A stretch of DNA of 64,000 nucleotides from Agrocybe praecox (taxonomy: Eukaryota > Basidiomycota > Agaricomycetes > Agaricales > Agrocybaceae). Shown here in pieces: positions 45,187-57,004 of the stretch. The stretch covers positions 3,286,001 through 3,350,000 of the forward strand of contig OZ024851.1 of the NCBI GenBank assembly GCA_964017145.1, read 5' to 3'. The notes beneath the pieces are model-generated. The model saw only the letters and a program-made list of their open reading frames with translations. It had not been told where the DNA came from and did not search any database. Within the stretch, counting starts at the first letter, position 1. The number at the start of each line of letters is the position of its first letter. The position numbers were made by a program, and so were the translations under genes.

Positions 45187-46180
45187 TTGGGAATCAATGT
45201 GCGCCCAGCACAGCATCATATTTTAGCGCGTGTGATTTAATGTGATACTGACCCAGAATAGTGTCAATTAGTGATATTATAAGGAGAGAAGGACTCTCTT
45301 TCACCGCACAGTGGCTGTTTCTGCTACTTTATCAGCCCCGGCGCTCAGCCACTGACATTGACTATCTGTATATCCTTATTGATCGCCGCTCAGCTCATTC
45401 TGGAATCTACTAGTTCTCAGTTCAATACGCCCATTCATTTTCTCTGACTCGCCTCTGGGTAGCCAGTATGCTCACCAGTACCTACGCATTGCTCATCTCC
45501 TTGAGCACCGTCTTTTGAGATGCGACTTTCGCTGCCCAAATTCGCGTAGTCGTGGACATACGGTGGCTTATTCTATCAGGGGCTTATTCTAAGTATATGT
45601 CGAGCTCGGATGTCAAAAAGGCCGATGTGTTTCTTTCTACAACCCCCAGCCCTGCTAACCATATATGTGCTATTCAATGTGCAACCTATACACTATGTTG
45701 CAAATGACTGACAGCCCGAAGGAAGATATTTTTAGATTGACCCATGCAAGTACGGCGGTACGCATCAGCGCTATTCTGGAGGACCTGCTGCGCAGGAGCT
45801 CTTACATAAAGGAGGTACTAGGAGCACAAGGCACAGAGAATTCTATAAATACTAAGAAATTTGAGAAACCGTTGACGTTTATACATTATAGAGTATGTTC
45901 TCGGCCCGTCTCTCCAATATAGCCAATCTTTGACTCTACTTGCGATGCGTATACTTGACTTATATCCTAGTACTTGGTATGGTTTACTCGGGACACCACT
46001 GCTCATGGAATAGAATAATTCATTCACCGTTTCTGGGTGACATTGCCTACAGTATTTTAAGACCTGTCCCGCATTTAAATACAAATGAAACTTCAAAGAT
46101 TAGCTCGAGACAGAACGACTTTATATACAATCAACGACTCAGCGGATACATATGATAGTAAGGAAATCTTTCGACAGTGG
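45187..46180. other. no recognisable gene
   Basis: About 1 kb without a supportable exon chain. Rightward frames at 45665-45922 and leftward frames at 45818-46096 show no recognisable features. Confidence 0.45.
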
Positions 46181-47121
46181 TTACAGTATGTGACAACTTG
46201 GGCACCATCCATCACCCCTACCACCTTGTACGGTATACCGTGCGACATCCTGAACGGTGAGAATCTCTAGACCACGATTGCTTGCAAAGGCTGCCTGGTA
46301 GATCATCTGACCACCTTCTAAGTGGGGACGCAACGTAGAGCTTGGAGCTACATTGCAGAAATCAATCAAGATGTGTTCTTCGACTGCAGGTGAGGAAAAG
46401 CATGGGTATAACTCACAGCCGACAGAACCGGTCCTTCTATTATATCGTAATTTTGACACTTATATTTGTAGCAGTCGCCAACGAACTAGTGATTATCGTG
46501 AGGACAAATTATAACTATAATTTGGGAGGTGGATCAATCTTGCTGATTGTGATCATATAAACTCACAGATTTCCATCGTACATCATTAAACGTTAGGAAG
46601 CTATAAATTCCATTAGTCGTAAGGAAGCCAGAAGCCGGCAAGCATTAATTAAGGCTTAGCTTCAAGCTTCAAGGCTCACCTTCTCCTGCTCACTCCTCTC
46701 CGGGCTGGCTGGTACTTCAATGTGACAAGATACCAGACGTTGCTCGTTCTAGAGAAGGGTTGGAATTTATTTCCCCACTCCATAGCCTGGCGCAAGTCCT
46801 ACAAAGCGTCGCAGCCTATGTGAGTGGGTTAAGTAACTGATAACCACAAATTTCACCTACAGAGAATACGTATAGGGCTCCATTTGAGGAAAAATTACCG
46901 ACAACACCGTTGCGAAAGGCTTTGGGATGACGCCCTTTAGGATAGTTTCCGATATAATCAACCTCTCCGAGAGTCACAGCACGATAGAACGTAGCCGGCG
47001 CTGTCAACTTCGATCTAAACAGGGCTGGAGCTGTCTGTAGAGCAGGACATGCTGTAACAGATAGACCAGTGGTGATCACCGCAAGAAGGAATGAAGCCGA
47101 GAGGAGTGATTTGAGTTTCAT
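46181..47121 (-). CDS. secreted protein with ART/DUF3990-like start of domain (tentative)
   Basis: Exon 46861-47121 starts MKLKSLLSASFLLAVITTG, a clear signal peptide, then FYRAVTLGEVDYI...GNFSSNGALYVFS. Exon 46694-46798 continues in frame as DLRQAMEWGNKFQPF...VWYLVTLKYQP. The pattern (F/L)YR...I...G.F...G.LY.F.D...A.EW...V resembles the opening of ADP-ribosyltransferase-fold and DUF3990-like proteins, but this is a weak, by-eye resemblance. The last exon is probably about 46181-46391 (ILIDFCNVAP...VQDVARYTVQGG), stop at 46181; a middle exon may be missing from this model. Catalytic residues cannot be assigned, so no activity is claimed. Confidence 0.55.
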
Positions 47122-48074
47122 GTGTTGATGTAAGACTATGGATCTAAATAGGTGTTATTATACTACTGCCGTAAATGAGTCAAAGTCTGGATTGAACGTT
47201 CAACTCTGAAGATGCTGCTACTAATCACTTTCTTTGTGTCAAATTTCTTTCCTTTTCATTCAAATTTGCTGCCCTGGCACCCTTCATAATGCTGTATTAT
47301 TATATTCAGATCATTCACGTACGTGAAATGGTAACCTGGACGGCATTTATTACACGAACATTGGGTTCTTTGTCCCTATTTGAATAGTTAATTCCATACA
47401 AACGACATCTCTGATTGTTTTATGTGTGTATTCCTTGGTATTTTAGATGAGCCCAATATCACCTCGTCAAGCGTTCCGGGCGTCAATCCGATCATAATTC
47501 AACGATCAAATTGATCTAATCTGATCAGCGCATGATGTGCACATAAATACACACCTGACGCTGACCACTATTTGACAACTTACTAAGTCGTTACTTAATA
47601 TTAAGTAGTGCTCAATTGAAATGTTTTCCATTAATTTCTCCATTTTCGGGCGACTTATGAACTTTAATTGAATAAGTTTCTTAATAAAGAAGTTCTAGGA
47701 CTATATATCCTATTAATATGCGTCAATCAGCAGGAAACATTTTCTACAGCCAACCATGAATCGAGTCAATAGTGCTCGGCGCCAGCCGTGATAAATCTAT
47801 GTGAGTTATCGTTAAGCCCGTCTCCCATCAACATCAGTGTTGACGTAGCATGCTTGCTCAACGAGTTTAAACTTCACTTGAGCCTGAGGCCTGAGATTTG
47901 GTTGGTCCTATAGATGGATAGATAAATCACTTCCTTAGCGAGTCGAGGACTCAGTAACAGATCTCAAAACTCTTCTTGACAAGTGCAACCATTCAAACAG
48001 ATTCTATCTACGAGCATAATTCAGTTATATAGAAGGACAGGTATCTGCGTAACTCCGTCTTTGATAGCCCAGCC
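47122..48074. other. intergenic, no recognisable gene
   Basis: AT-rich upstream region of two divergent genes (secreted protein leftward, membrane protein rightward). Confidence 0.5.
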
Positions 48075-49332
48075 ATGGGCGACTATCCCTCAGTCACAGA
48101 TCAAAATATCTTTATCAGCACAAACCTTCAGTCTACTCTGTTGGTTCTGTTTCTCATTGGTACAGTGCACTGAATCAATTCACACTATCATGTCTATCTA
48201 ATCTTTTCTTCAGGGATATATAGTGGGGTCTACGCAGGAGCCTGGTACACACACTGTGAGGTTTTGGAACATGTTCTAGATTGTCTCGCTAATTTATTTT
48301 GAACAAGTTGAACATAATGCAGCAAGGAGTCGGGTAATAATTGGCGTAATCTCAGCATTGTACGCTGTTATTCTGGGTCAAGGATGTATACAGTGGTACT
48401 ACATCAACTTCACGCTTGTTACAAAAGGCGCATCCAGGTTATCACTTTTTTTCTTCAGCGCGACAAACCCATCACGTGTCTGCATTATTCTGTCCAATAT
48501 ACTTGAAACTATAGGCATGGTTCTAGCCGATGGACTTTTGGTGCGTACCGCTGACATGCTTTAATCAGAAGCAATGCTAATAGTCAAGGAGATGTGGAGA
48601 TGCTTCCACGCATGTTCCAGGTCCTGGCGTCGAATTTCAATACCGTTATTTCTGTACGGACTCGAATTTGGTGTGTGAAGACTACGTTTCAAGCACAATA
48701 TGTATGAATATTGCTCCCCAAGCTATGGGCATTGCAGACATAACGTTCGAGGGATTACTTACGTTGAGACCAACGCTTGATACATATGGACGAGGACAAG
48801 GTTTCGATATTCTTGATGGCTCTCTTGACATAGTGGCGGTTGTCATAAGCGTCCTCGCAACCTCTATAATTGGATGGAACATTCGGTCATCTACCCGTCG
48901 CCATGGCACCTCGAGTCGCCGACACGAGAAAATACTCGATATTTTCATACAAACATCATCGATTTACTCACTGTCTATCCTTGCCAATACAATCTGTGTC
49001 TTCCGTATTAGCTCAGACTCGTCAGCCGTCATGATTGCGGTCATTAATTACTGTTACTCCTTCAACATAATAATAACGGTACATCATTTTATACCTTAAA
49101 CAACACCAAAGCTAACTGCTGACTATAGGGACTAGCGCCCACTTTGATGGTTGCTCGATTGGCGCAAAACAAGGACGAGCAGGAGGTCTTTTCTTTTCAA
49201 GACACAGGCCATCAATTCATCACCTACTCAGGAGGCCAAAGTTCAACGCCATACAGCGGCGAAGTCCCTACGAACACCCTTCTACGAGAATACGACAATG
49301 TAGAGATAGCGCGCGAAACAGAGGTAGTCTGA
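48075..49332 (+). CDS. seven-helix membrane protein, agaric family without a name
   Basis: The start at 48075 reads MGDYPSVTDQNIFIST. Exons: 48075-48159, 48214-48255, 48323-48540, about 48592-48670, about 48716 or 48736-49079, and about 49129-49332. Hydrophobic blocks in order include TLLVLFLIGIYSGVYAG, VIIGVISALYAVILG, WRRISIPLFLYGLEFG, LDIVAVVISVLATSII, YSLSILANTICVF and ITGLAPTLMVARLAQ, followed by a polar tail ending ARETEVV. The G-[IL]-A-P-T-L-[ML]-V-x-R-[LV]-A block near the last helix is typical of an Agaricomycete membrane family distinct from DUF6533. Ligand and function are unknown. The exact starts of the fourth and fifth exons are uncertain; no broken frame was seen. Confidence 0.75.
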
Positions 49333-49566
49333 TGAAATACCCTATAACATCGTATTACTATTCTTCCAATAATCTAGCGTATTTCGCCAATGTATGTGCA
49401 CTCAGGTTCATTTAATCGGACGAACAACATGAAAGGAATATCTCACTGGTCGGGATCAAGTAATTTCATTCTAATTAGTAATAATAATAGTAATAATATA
49501 TCATTACATGGCACTGTCAAACAATACGCTTGTCAGTAAATAATCATATCAAACGAAACTCAAAAG
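49333..49566. other. 3' spacer between convergent genes
   Basis: Short AT-rich spacer (ATTAGTAATAATAATAG-type sequence) between the membrane protein gene and the P450 gene; no coding signal. Confidence 0.5.
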
Positions 49567-51771
49567 TTAAACATCCGTCGCTCGGGAATCAAGACCTTGA
49601 ATGAGATCTTCTGCTTTCTTTGACCGAGGCTTGATAGTGCACTGGAACGGCTTCAACTCGCTGCATCCGGTATTTAGAAGAAATGATCTACAGAAAATCG
49701 AACCAAAGACACGAACCAGACTACCCCCGGATGCCATTCTAGCTTAGGCTCGATGATACTTCCATCTTCGCCTACTTCTTTCGAGATGTCGAACGTGGTT
49801 ATGATAGTGGCTACCGTGAGGAAGATGAATGAAAGCGCGATGTGGCTTCCGGGACATATTCTGACATATACTTATGAGTTTCGTTGATAGAACATCTCAG
49901 CGAGGATTCGAATTTACCTTCGGCCATAACCAAAAATGATGCTTGTAGGATCACGGACGTCCGGGTTCAACTTGCCATCTTTCAGGAAGCGCTCGGGCCT
50001 AAGTGCAGAGGGTTCTGGATAGTGTTTCTCGTCCCTCAAGAGCGACCTAAGGAGTCGTATTACTTTCGAAAAAATACACTATCTTATTTCGAATACTCAC
50101 CATGAATTTGCGATGACGGTAGTCCCTTTAGGGATGTAATATCCTCTGTAAACGTCGTCTTCGGATGAGGTGTGAGGTCCAGCTGCATGGGGAAAAATAA
50201 ACCTCATAGGCTACCAGTATCCGCAATGGAGAAATGTCATACCGATGGGTGTTATAGGGCCCCAGCTTCACATAATCATTTAATGTTCGAGTCCCGTGCG
50301 CGCAAGGAAAGATACGAAAAGGCGCACCGTGCGACTTCTTTGATGAGTGCAGTGATATACGGCAGGTTTACTTCGTCTTTAAAATCAGGCAGGCGCCCGC
50401 AGAGAACGCGGTCGAGCTCGTTCTGAGCCTTTTTCTGAACGTCTGGAAAACACATCATTGCGGCGATAAATGTAATGATGACCGAGAGTGTGGTATCAGC
50501 TCCAGCTTTTTAGTAAATTGGGATTTTTTAGTATCAGATGTTCAGAGAAGCGAGTGTCAATAAAGAGCGTACCCAAGAATATTGTCGCAGCTACATCCAT
50601 TATAATCTTACGATCGTCATTCATAGTTGCACTTTTTTCGTCCAATTCTTCCAGGGATAACGATGCAAAAGATGGAATGGAATTACCCGCTTTCTGAAAT
50701 TAATAAAAGTAAGCGCAACGCACTTGTAATGACGATCAAAACAGAGGTACTGAAGTACTAACCATCTGCTCGACCAATTTGTCAAATGGTATCGTCCGAA
50801 GCTTCTCCGACAACGTCCTCCACTCCCTGGCCTTTACCTTGAACCCAGATCCAGGTACAAAGTCAGGAAGGTACTTCAGAATTGGGATTAAGTTTACGAT
50901 AAAGTTGCTTGGTAAGGCTGATATGCCGATCTTGTTGGCCATTTCTTCCGCAAGCTCGATGTTCGGATCGTTTTTCTTTTTGATTGGTATTCCATAAGCT
51001 AAAGACAACGTAGAGCCAGCAACGGCACTTGTTACAGAAGCTGATGATTGATAGCAAAAAACGGTAGGTGAGTACTGCACTTACTATCGTAAAACAGACA
51101 AGAATTTTTGAGGAGAATGAAGCAGCCCAGGTAAGATAGAATACACAAATTTTCTTTGATTTGGAAAAAACGTTTGTATGTTCGAGGGACGGAAAAACCG
51201 TGCGAATAGCTGTCGTCTATCCTTCCAGGCTTTGCCGTAGGGAAGAAGGGTAAATACCCAGTCGCATTTCATCCTAGCAAAAGTAAAGTAGTGAAAAGTG
51301 GCATATCTTGTGTTCTTTAAATACGCACATCTCGATTGTCATAGGAAACCTAGGCCTGTTCAATGAAGTCATCAGTGCAGCGATCCGATCCTCACAGGAA
51401 GGTTACTTGTTCACTTACCGACTCGAGTATATAGCCGACTTCTTCTCGAGAAGGTCGTCTATCGCTTCCAACGAATTGAGCACAAGGATGCTCTTGCCAC
51501 ACACCCGGAGGAAAATAACATCAGAGCCTATAGGTAGACCGCCGACACTCGTTAGTTCGGAGAAGTATATGTAAGTGCTTTTCGTACCAATGTTTTTACA
51601 CCACCTATCGTATGTGATCCATTCAAAGCTGGTAGGAAAGTCTAGCAGATTCCCCAACAGGGGTAGCCGTCTGGGTCCAGGAGGATATGGTGGGTGACGT
51701 AGGCGATTGGATGCTTGCACATAGATCACTGCTGCAAGGATGACGGTCAATATTATCATAAGGGAATCCAT
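49567..51771 (-). CDS. cytochrome P450 monooxygenase, intact
   Basis: Twelve exons run from 51588-51771 through 51419-51527, 51329-51355, 51085-51273, 50763-51027, 50573-50693, 50328-50505, 50243-50265, 50101-50182, 49918-50046, 49717-49860 to 49567-49660. They join in frame into 514 residues, a normal P450 length. Motifs in order: N-terminal membrane anchor (MDSLMIILTVILAAVIYVQ), the PPGPRRLPLLGN hinge, I-helix AGADTT, the K-helix E-x-x-R as KEVAR, RPERFL, and the heme loop FGYGRRICPG with the Cys ligand. It most resembles the agaric P450 clan that includes O-methylsterigmatocystin oxidoreductase-like enzymes. It should act on the ER with a P450 reductase; the substrate is unknown. Two dead relatives follow at 52.6-54.8 kb. 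Confidence 0.9.
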
Positions 51772-52620
51772 CCGAGTGATGAAGGAGGAGACACGAAGTG
51801 ATTCGTGTATAATATATATTGATGTCGTTATGTATGCGCTTGTTAGCCTTCGGATACAGGGAAATAACTTGCATAATGTAAAAGAAAGACTTATCGGGCA
51901 CTATGTCGGCATTGCTAGCCTCCAGTGGGAACGTCAGAGATTCTTGCCGCCGTTCAATTCGCTTTGGCCTTGAGGCCTTAAGGGTTTGTCGAAGGCCACT
52001 CGTTGTTCTCAGTTTGCCTCTGTAGGGTGAGTCCACATGACTCCATAATATGAGAATTAAACGTTCACTCCCAGCTTCGCTGAAGCAATGGTTCTCTTGG
52101 AGGGTTGACATGAGGCCAAAGGAAGGGTTTACCCGCCTGAGGTTGGGCTTGACTAATGTAGCTAAGCGCTAAGCGAGCGGCATCTTTAATCATTGTTAGT
52201 GGCTTTACGGTATCGGCCACGGCGACGATAAAACTTTAAAGGCCCCATCAATTACGAAATGCTCCTATAGAAAGCAGCTAAAGACTGACGATTGAACTGA
52301 ATAAATCGTTACTTTATCTGAAGCGAATTCCCATGTCAATGTATGGTGTTCAACCGGGAATACTATTTTTTGCATATTGTTAACGATAATTCTATTGTAT
52401 AGAATATGCATACCCATGCCGTAGTACATCGTACCTATAGCCGTGACGAGAGGGACAAAGCCAGTGTCCCTGGTCCGAATAAAAATATCTGTTAACCATG
52501 GTGGAAAACGTCGATGATCCCCCTCTAAGAAGGAATGAAATCAGATGCATTTACAAGTCGAGGTAGTAGTAAGATTTACCGTATGACCTCTTTTACCATA
52601 GTGATAATGTAAGATAGCGC
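51772..52620. other. upstream region of P450 gene; no recognisable gene
   Basis: Contains the P450 promoter (an AT-rich TATAATATATA stretch at about 51807-51820). Overlapping leftward frames here show no domain. Confidence 0.45.
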
Positions 52621-52639
52621 TGGTTGACCTCGAAATTTG

Positions 52640-53779
52640 GCATAACGTCGTATCGGAAGCAGCTGATGTGCGTCGTTAGGAGGACTTCATTGAAGTTTCA
52701 ACACTGTCGTACGCGCCCCAGCGAATGTTGTAGTAGCCACGTCCGTTATGACGTTCTTCAACTTCTCAGCCAAGTCGTCCTGATCATAGCCTGCCAAATC
52801 TTTGACGGCTAATGTTGCAAGCGATGGGCTCGCCGTACCAGTCTCCTGCGGTATATTCCATTAATTAGAATCATACTGGATCTTATGGAAAGATATATCA
52901 TAGCACGAATCGCAGCACGAAAGGGTTCTGAGAGAAACGTCTCGGCCACCACCTTGAATTTCCTGGCTTTTTGCTTGAACCCAGATCCAGGGAGAAATTC
53001 AGGAACCTATTTCAGATTGGGTATATAACTAGGAGTTTACGAGAAAGTTACTAGGTAAAGCGGGGTTGCCAATTTTCCGAACGGTGTCCTGGTCGAGATA
53101 AACGTGGGGGGTGGTCCGCTTTCTGCATTTGTATTCCATACGCAAGGGATATTGCTGATTCAGTGACGCCACTGGAAATTTACGTAGGGTCAAAGAAAGT
53201 CTAGGTGATGTGGCTTTAATCTACTCACTGTCGCATCACGATTGGAAAATCGTCTGGTGCGTCGAGTAGTCCTTTCAGCATGGCCCGAACGAATTTTCGT
53301 TGGTTTGGTTGGTGGATATCTACTCTTAACGGATGGAAATATTTTGCAAACAGGCGCCTTCATTTTTTCCAGGCAGATTTGTATTGAATCGTCGAGAAAC
53401 CCAGGAACAATCTATCCTAAAAATGGGAACAAAATTAGTACGGCGCTTGTATCAGATACTCTTAATTTCACGTACAGCTCCAGCGTCATGGGCATTTGAG
53501 GGCTAATAGTCTAGAGTATGAATGCGCTGCACAGTTTATTCAATATAACTAGCGTACCGACTGGAGTAGATCGCCGATCTTATATCCAAAAGACCAGTAA
53601 TGGCCTCTAACGAGTTTAAAGTGGTAATTTTCGCCCTCCGCGAGAGCGCATATATGATATAAGAGTCTTAAGAGTGAGGTTCAGAGAACGGTCGTGAGAA
53701 GGCTTATGATGCTCGTGCCGACTTACTATATTCCTTGGACCATCCACTGTATGTTATCCATTGAACGCTCGCTGGAATA
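52640..53779 (-). pseudogene. cytochrome P450 relic (N-terminal two thirds)
   Basis: Pieces match the intact P450 in order but are broken: SVQWITYSGWSKEY (53.73-53.77 kb; intact gene: SFEWITYDRW), NSLEAITGLLDIRSAIYSS (53.56-53.63 kb), QRKFVRAMLKGLLDAPDDF (53.25-53.31 kb), ESAISLAYGIQMQK (53.12-53.16 kb), FLPGSGFKQKARKFK (52.95-52.99 kb) and TASPSLATLAVKDLAG with NVITDVATTTFAGA (52.72-52.84 kb). Frames shift between pieces and stops occur; the PPGP start and everything past the start of the I-helix, including the heme loop, are missing. It directly abuts a relic of another P450 C-terminus at 53.8 kb. Confidence 0.85.
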
Positions 53780-54750
53780 GAAAACACATTTCGGAATATG
53801 ATAACGATTGGCGTCCACTCGATCTTCGGCTCAATGGGTGTCCTATTCTCATCTAGCTCTTCCGAAATTTCGAACACCGAAAGGATTGTGGAGACCGTAA
53901 GGAATAGAAGAGAGATTATTGTAACTCCTTGGACAAGTTCTGAAGCGGCCTTGATCAGAGGGCTTATTGACAATAAAATTCAAACACTCTCTTACCTGCG
54001 TAAATACCCAGAGGCTAACAGAGATAGATCATAGATATGTGGGTCCATTCTACCTTCTTTCAAGAATCACTCGCGTCTGAACACGGCTGTATCCAACTCA
54101 TATCGCGTTTCGTCCCGTAACAATGCCCTACTACCATCAATTTCGAAAAGAAGGCCAGACATCGAATGGGACCTTACCGTGAATTCAGAATGACGATGAA
54201 CCTCTTCGGAATATAGTATTTTTTATAGGAGTCACTTCCTGTATGGGGTACAGCTGAAAGATTTTTCAGATACAATGTCCTCAACGAGTCATGGTAATCA
54301 AATCAATTCACATACTGAGTGTTACGACCCCCATCTGGAAACGCAAATGAAGCCTGAAGCTGAAGATAGGTTGGAGTTTTTTCGTGCCAGATGGACGTAC
54401 CATCGAACCTCTTCCACGATCGCTGTTATATATGGCAGCGAAGCTTCATCGTCACCAAAGTCTGGTAGCCACCCAGACAATACGCGATCGAGTTCCTCAT
54501 GTGGTCTCTTCTGTGATCGAGGGGACACCAGCATAGAGGCGATGAACGTATCTGCTGAGCCTATAGAACAGTTCATTTGACACAACGCCGTAATGTGTAT
54601 AATCTTGCGTGCCCGACTTACCAGCAAATGTCGTAGCAGCTACGTCCATGACCAAACGTACTTTGCTTGTTCAACGATTTATCTGGACTACTCCCAGCGA
54701 GATCCTCCAGCGCCAAGGTCGTCAGAGATGGAGTTGCTATTCCGGCCTCC
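53780..54750 (-). pseudogene. cytochrome P450 relic (C-terminal half)
   Basis: Pieces in order on the minus strand: GIATPSLTTLALEDLAG (about 54.70-54.75 kb), GSADTFIASMLVSP and LDRVLSGWLPDFGDDE with LPYITAIVEE (54.40-54.56 kb), VPHTGSDSYKKYYIPKRF (54.2 kb), an ASGYLRR remnant of the heme-loop start, and LLFLTVSTILSVFEISEEL with PIEPKIEWTPIV (53.81-53.92 kb). The heme-ligand Cys is not recoverable next to ASGYLRR, and several stops and shifts occur. The C-terminal piece runs, in the same frame, into the SVQWITY piece of the next relic. Confidence 0.82.
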
Positions 54751-54953
54751 TACATATGTTAAACGTGTCAACCTCGAATTCATGAAACGTATGAAATTGC
54801 CCACCGTAGCATCCTCTGAATGAAGGGCCAAAAGGCTCAGGAAGGAATCTCCGTGCCAGCACCTAAACTCTCTCAGTACCACCCATGAAAGCTGGAAAAG
54901 TTTGACCAATCATGCATGGGTCGGCCTGGGATTATGTCCATGTGACCGTATTT

Positions 54954-54986
54954 CTTGAATCTTGAATCTTGAATCTTGAATCTTGA
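54954..54986. repeat. short tandem repeat (CTTGAAT)4
   Basis: Four exact copies of CTTGAAT (54954-54981) plus a partial fifth. It lies about 180 bases upstream of the BTB gene start. Confidence 0.9.
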
Positions 54987-55161
54987 TGAAAGTGGGGTAG
55001 CATCACGTGTAATGATGTCATGGTTAAAATGATCAATGACATCACACAATTTGTTGTTTGGTACTTTCCTCATTTAATGATTATCGTTCTGTTTATACCG
55101 CTCCACAAGTATAAAATAACTCGTTATCGTGTTTCTTCGCGCCCACCCCCACTCTCAACAT

Positions 55162-56328
55162 ATGGATTACCACGATATACCCAAAGACAATCCCGTCCGA
55201 TGCTACCGTCGTCCTGAATACCCAACTCCTCCGCAATCAAGCAGTGGGATTTCCCCTGAAAATTCTGAAATCGTACCATGTTACCCAGATGAGTCCTACG
55301 GAGACTCGCTGAAGGACGGAGATCACTCTACGAACTACTCGGTACGTAGCATATCCGTAGCATATCCAGATGAACCCCAAATTGATTAATGGTACGCAGG
55401 GTAACACCTTCCTAACTTCAGTATCGGTTGCAAATGGATTAAAACGACTAATCACAGTTTCAATTTCGACATCATTTCATCCAGACGCAAGTCCTTCACC
55501 GGATACTATGATATCTTCTTCAGATGGGGTCCTATTCTATGTATGTTCTAACACTGTTTCAACGGCGTGCCCAACGGCATTTGAGCCCTTCTTATCTGCC
55601 CCGCTTTCCGATTCTCGATTCAGAGGAACGATGATCAGCCTAGACATCCCAAGTAGTGACCTCAATTTAATGCTTCAAGTTCTCTACGGATTCTCTCCTC
55701 GCGTTTATTCTCCCGACTTTGCAGTAATTGTTCGCACTGTCGACAAGATGCCAATTTTTGGAATGCCGCCGGCCCAACTTATACAGCCTAAATCGCCTCT
55801 TCATGACCTTCTACTCGCATATGCACCATTATATCCGCTGGATGTATATGCCCTAGCTGCGCATAGTGGCCTTCGATCACTCGCTATTAATGTGTCAACT
55901 CACCTTCTTTCGTACGATCTCTCGACTATCACCGATTCCATGGCCGAACGGATCGGTCCCGTATACCTCAACAGATTACTTCTATTACACGTAAAACGAT
56001 TCCAAGCCTTGAAGGATATTCTCGTCAAACCTCCTCACCCCCACGCACCCACGAATGCATGCGGCTTCGAAGACCAACGAAAGCTTACTCGTGCATGGAC
56101 ACTCGTCTGCGCGTATCTTTGCTGGGACTCTAGACCTGGTGTGTGTTCATGAGCAGGAGCCGTCATATACTGACACGACCACCGTACATAGATATATCGT
56201 CGTATACTATGGACGAGGTGTTGAGCCCTTTGAAAGACAATCTCGATTGTGAGCTTTGTCAGGAGACTCTCCGAGTCCGAATTAAAGACGTATTAGCTCG
56301 ATGGGCTTCCGTCAAGGCAAGTATATGA
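55162..56328 (+). CDS. BTB/POZ-domain protein
   Basis: Exons 55162-55341, 55400-56138 and 56192-56328 join in frame into 351 residues. Residues 1-60 are polar and Pro/Ser-rich (MDYHDIPKDNPVRCYRR). The BTB-like core begins FHPDASPSPDTMISSSDGVLFYV, the usual agaric BTB start (H-P-x-A-x-x-D-x-x-[LI]-x-S-S-D-G-V-x-F-x-V). It continues through LDIPSSDLNLMLQVLYG to a helical region (LYPLDVYALAAHSGLRSLA, IGPVYLNRLLLLHVKRF). Similar proteins serve as adaptors or as dimerisation partners, including cullin-3 adaptors, but many agaric copies are uncharacterised. No zinc finger or kelch repeat follows. Both introns have GT...AG ends, and the frame is open throughout. Confidence 0.85.
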
Positions 56329-57004
56329 CTTGTTTTTGTGGGTATTCGACGAGTTCCACGAAGTGTCTCTCTAACGAGTATGGAATCATCCAGAGAACGA
56401 TTTCTCCAGTCTGATTTTCTGCTCCTGTCTCCAGCTTCGTGAATTTCCGTTGCTGGAGAACATATATAATAATCGGACATAGTGAATACACGAAGGAAAA
56501 TATTTATTGAACACGCGTATGGTACACTACAAGGAAATATCTAGTGTAACTAATGAAAGATTGCGCATATCGATTCCACGCCATGTAGTAACTAGTAACT
56601 GCTAATAAGCGGGGGTAATGTTATCTGCAAACCTCGATCTGCTCAAATATCCATTTAATAATAGGCGAAGATCGCTCCACCTCATGGAGTGGGAATGGGA
56701 AGGCGATGCAGGGTGAGGTCTTCTCCATTTATATGATAACGAAGCACAGCAATGGAGAGAGGGATGGAGTTCATTTATTGATAGAATGTGGTCATTTGAA
56801 TGTCTGAGATTTCATTTTTAGATAGTCGAATTTCATTGAAGGATTACAATTTGCAGTTCCAACGTTCCAAAGATCGAGAAGAGTGCATTTCTAAGTCGTG
56901 GAAGAGGTCGTCTATCAGCATCTTCGTAGCGGACAGTGATGTTAGGGCGCTCACTATCAGGACCGATTTCACGAGACGGACGGGTCCTTTCCTTTCATTT
57001 GGAC
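56329..57004. other. 3' spacer between convergent genes
   Basis: No recognisable coding sequence between the BTB gene (rightward) and the F-box gene (leftward). Confidence 0.5.

Noticed and set aside
45665..46096. Frames on both strands as a gene between 45.2 and 46.2 kb
   Set aside because: No domain, no consistent splice chain; the two strands give equally poor candidates.
51623..52111. Leftward 162-codon frame upstream of the P450 gene
   Set aside because: It overlaps the first P450 exon in another frame; the P450 reading has clear motifs and the overlap has none.
55129..55389. Earlier start for the BTB gene in a longer frame
   Set aside because: The upstream codons are TTG/GTG-type with untranslated-looking sequence; ATG 55162 fits the exon model and family layout.
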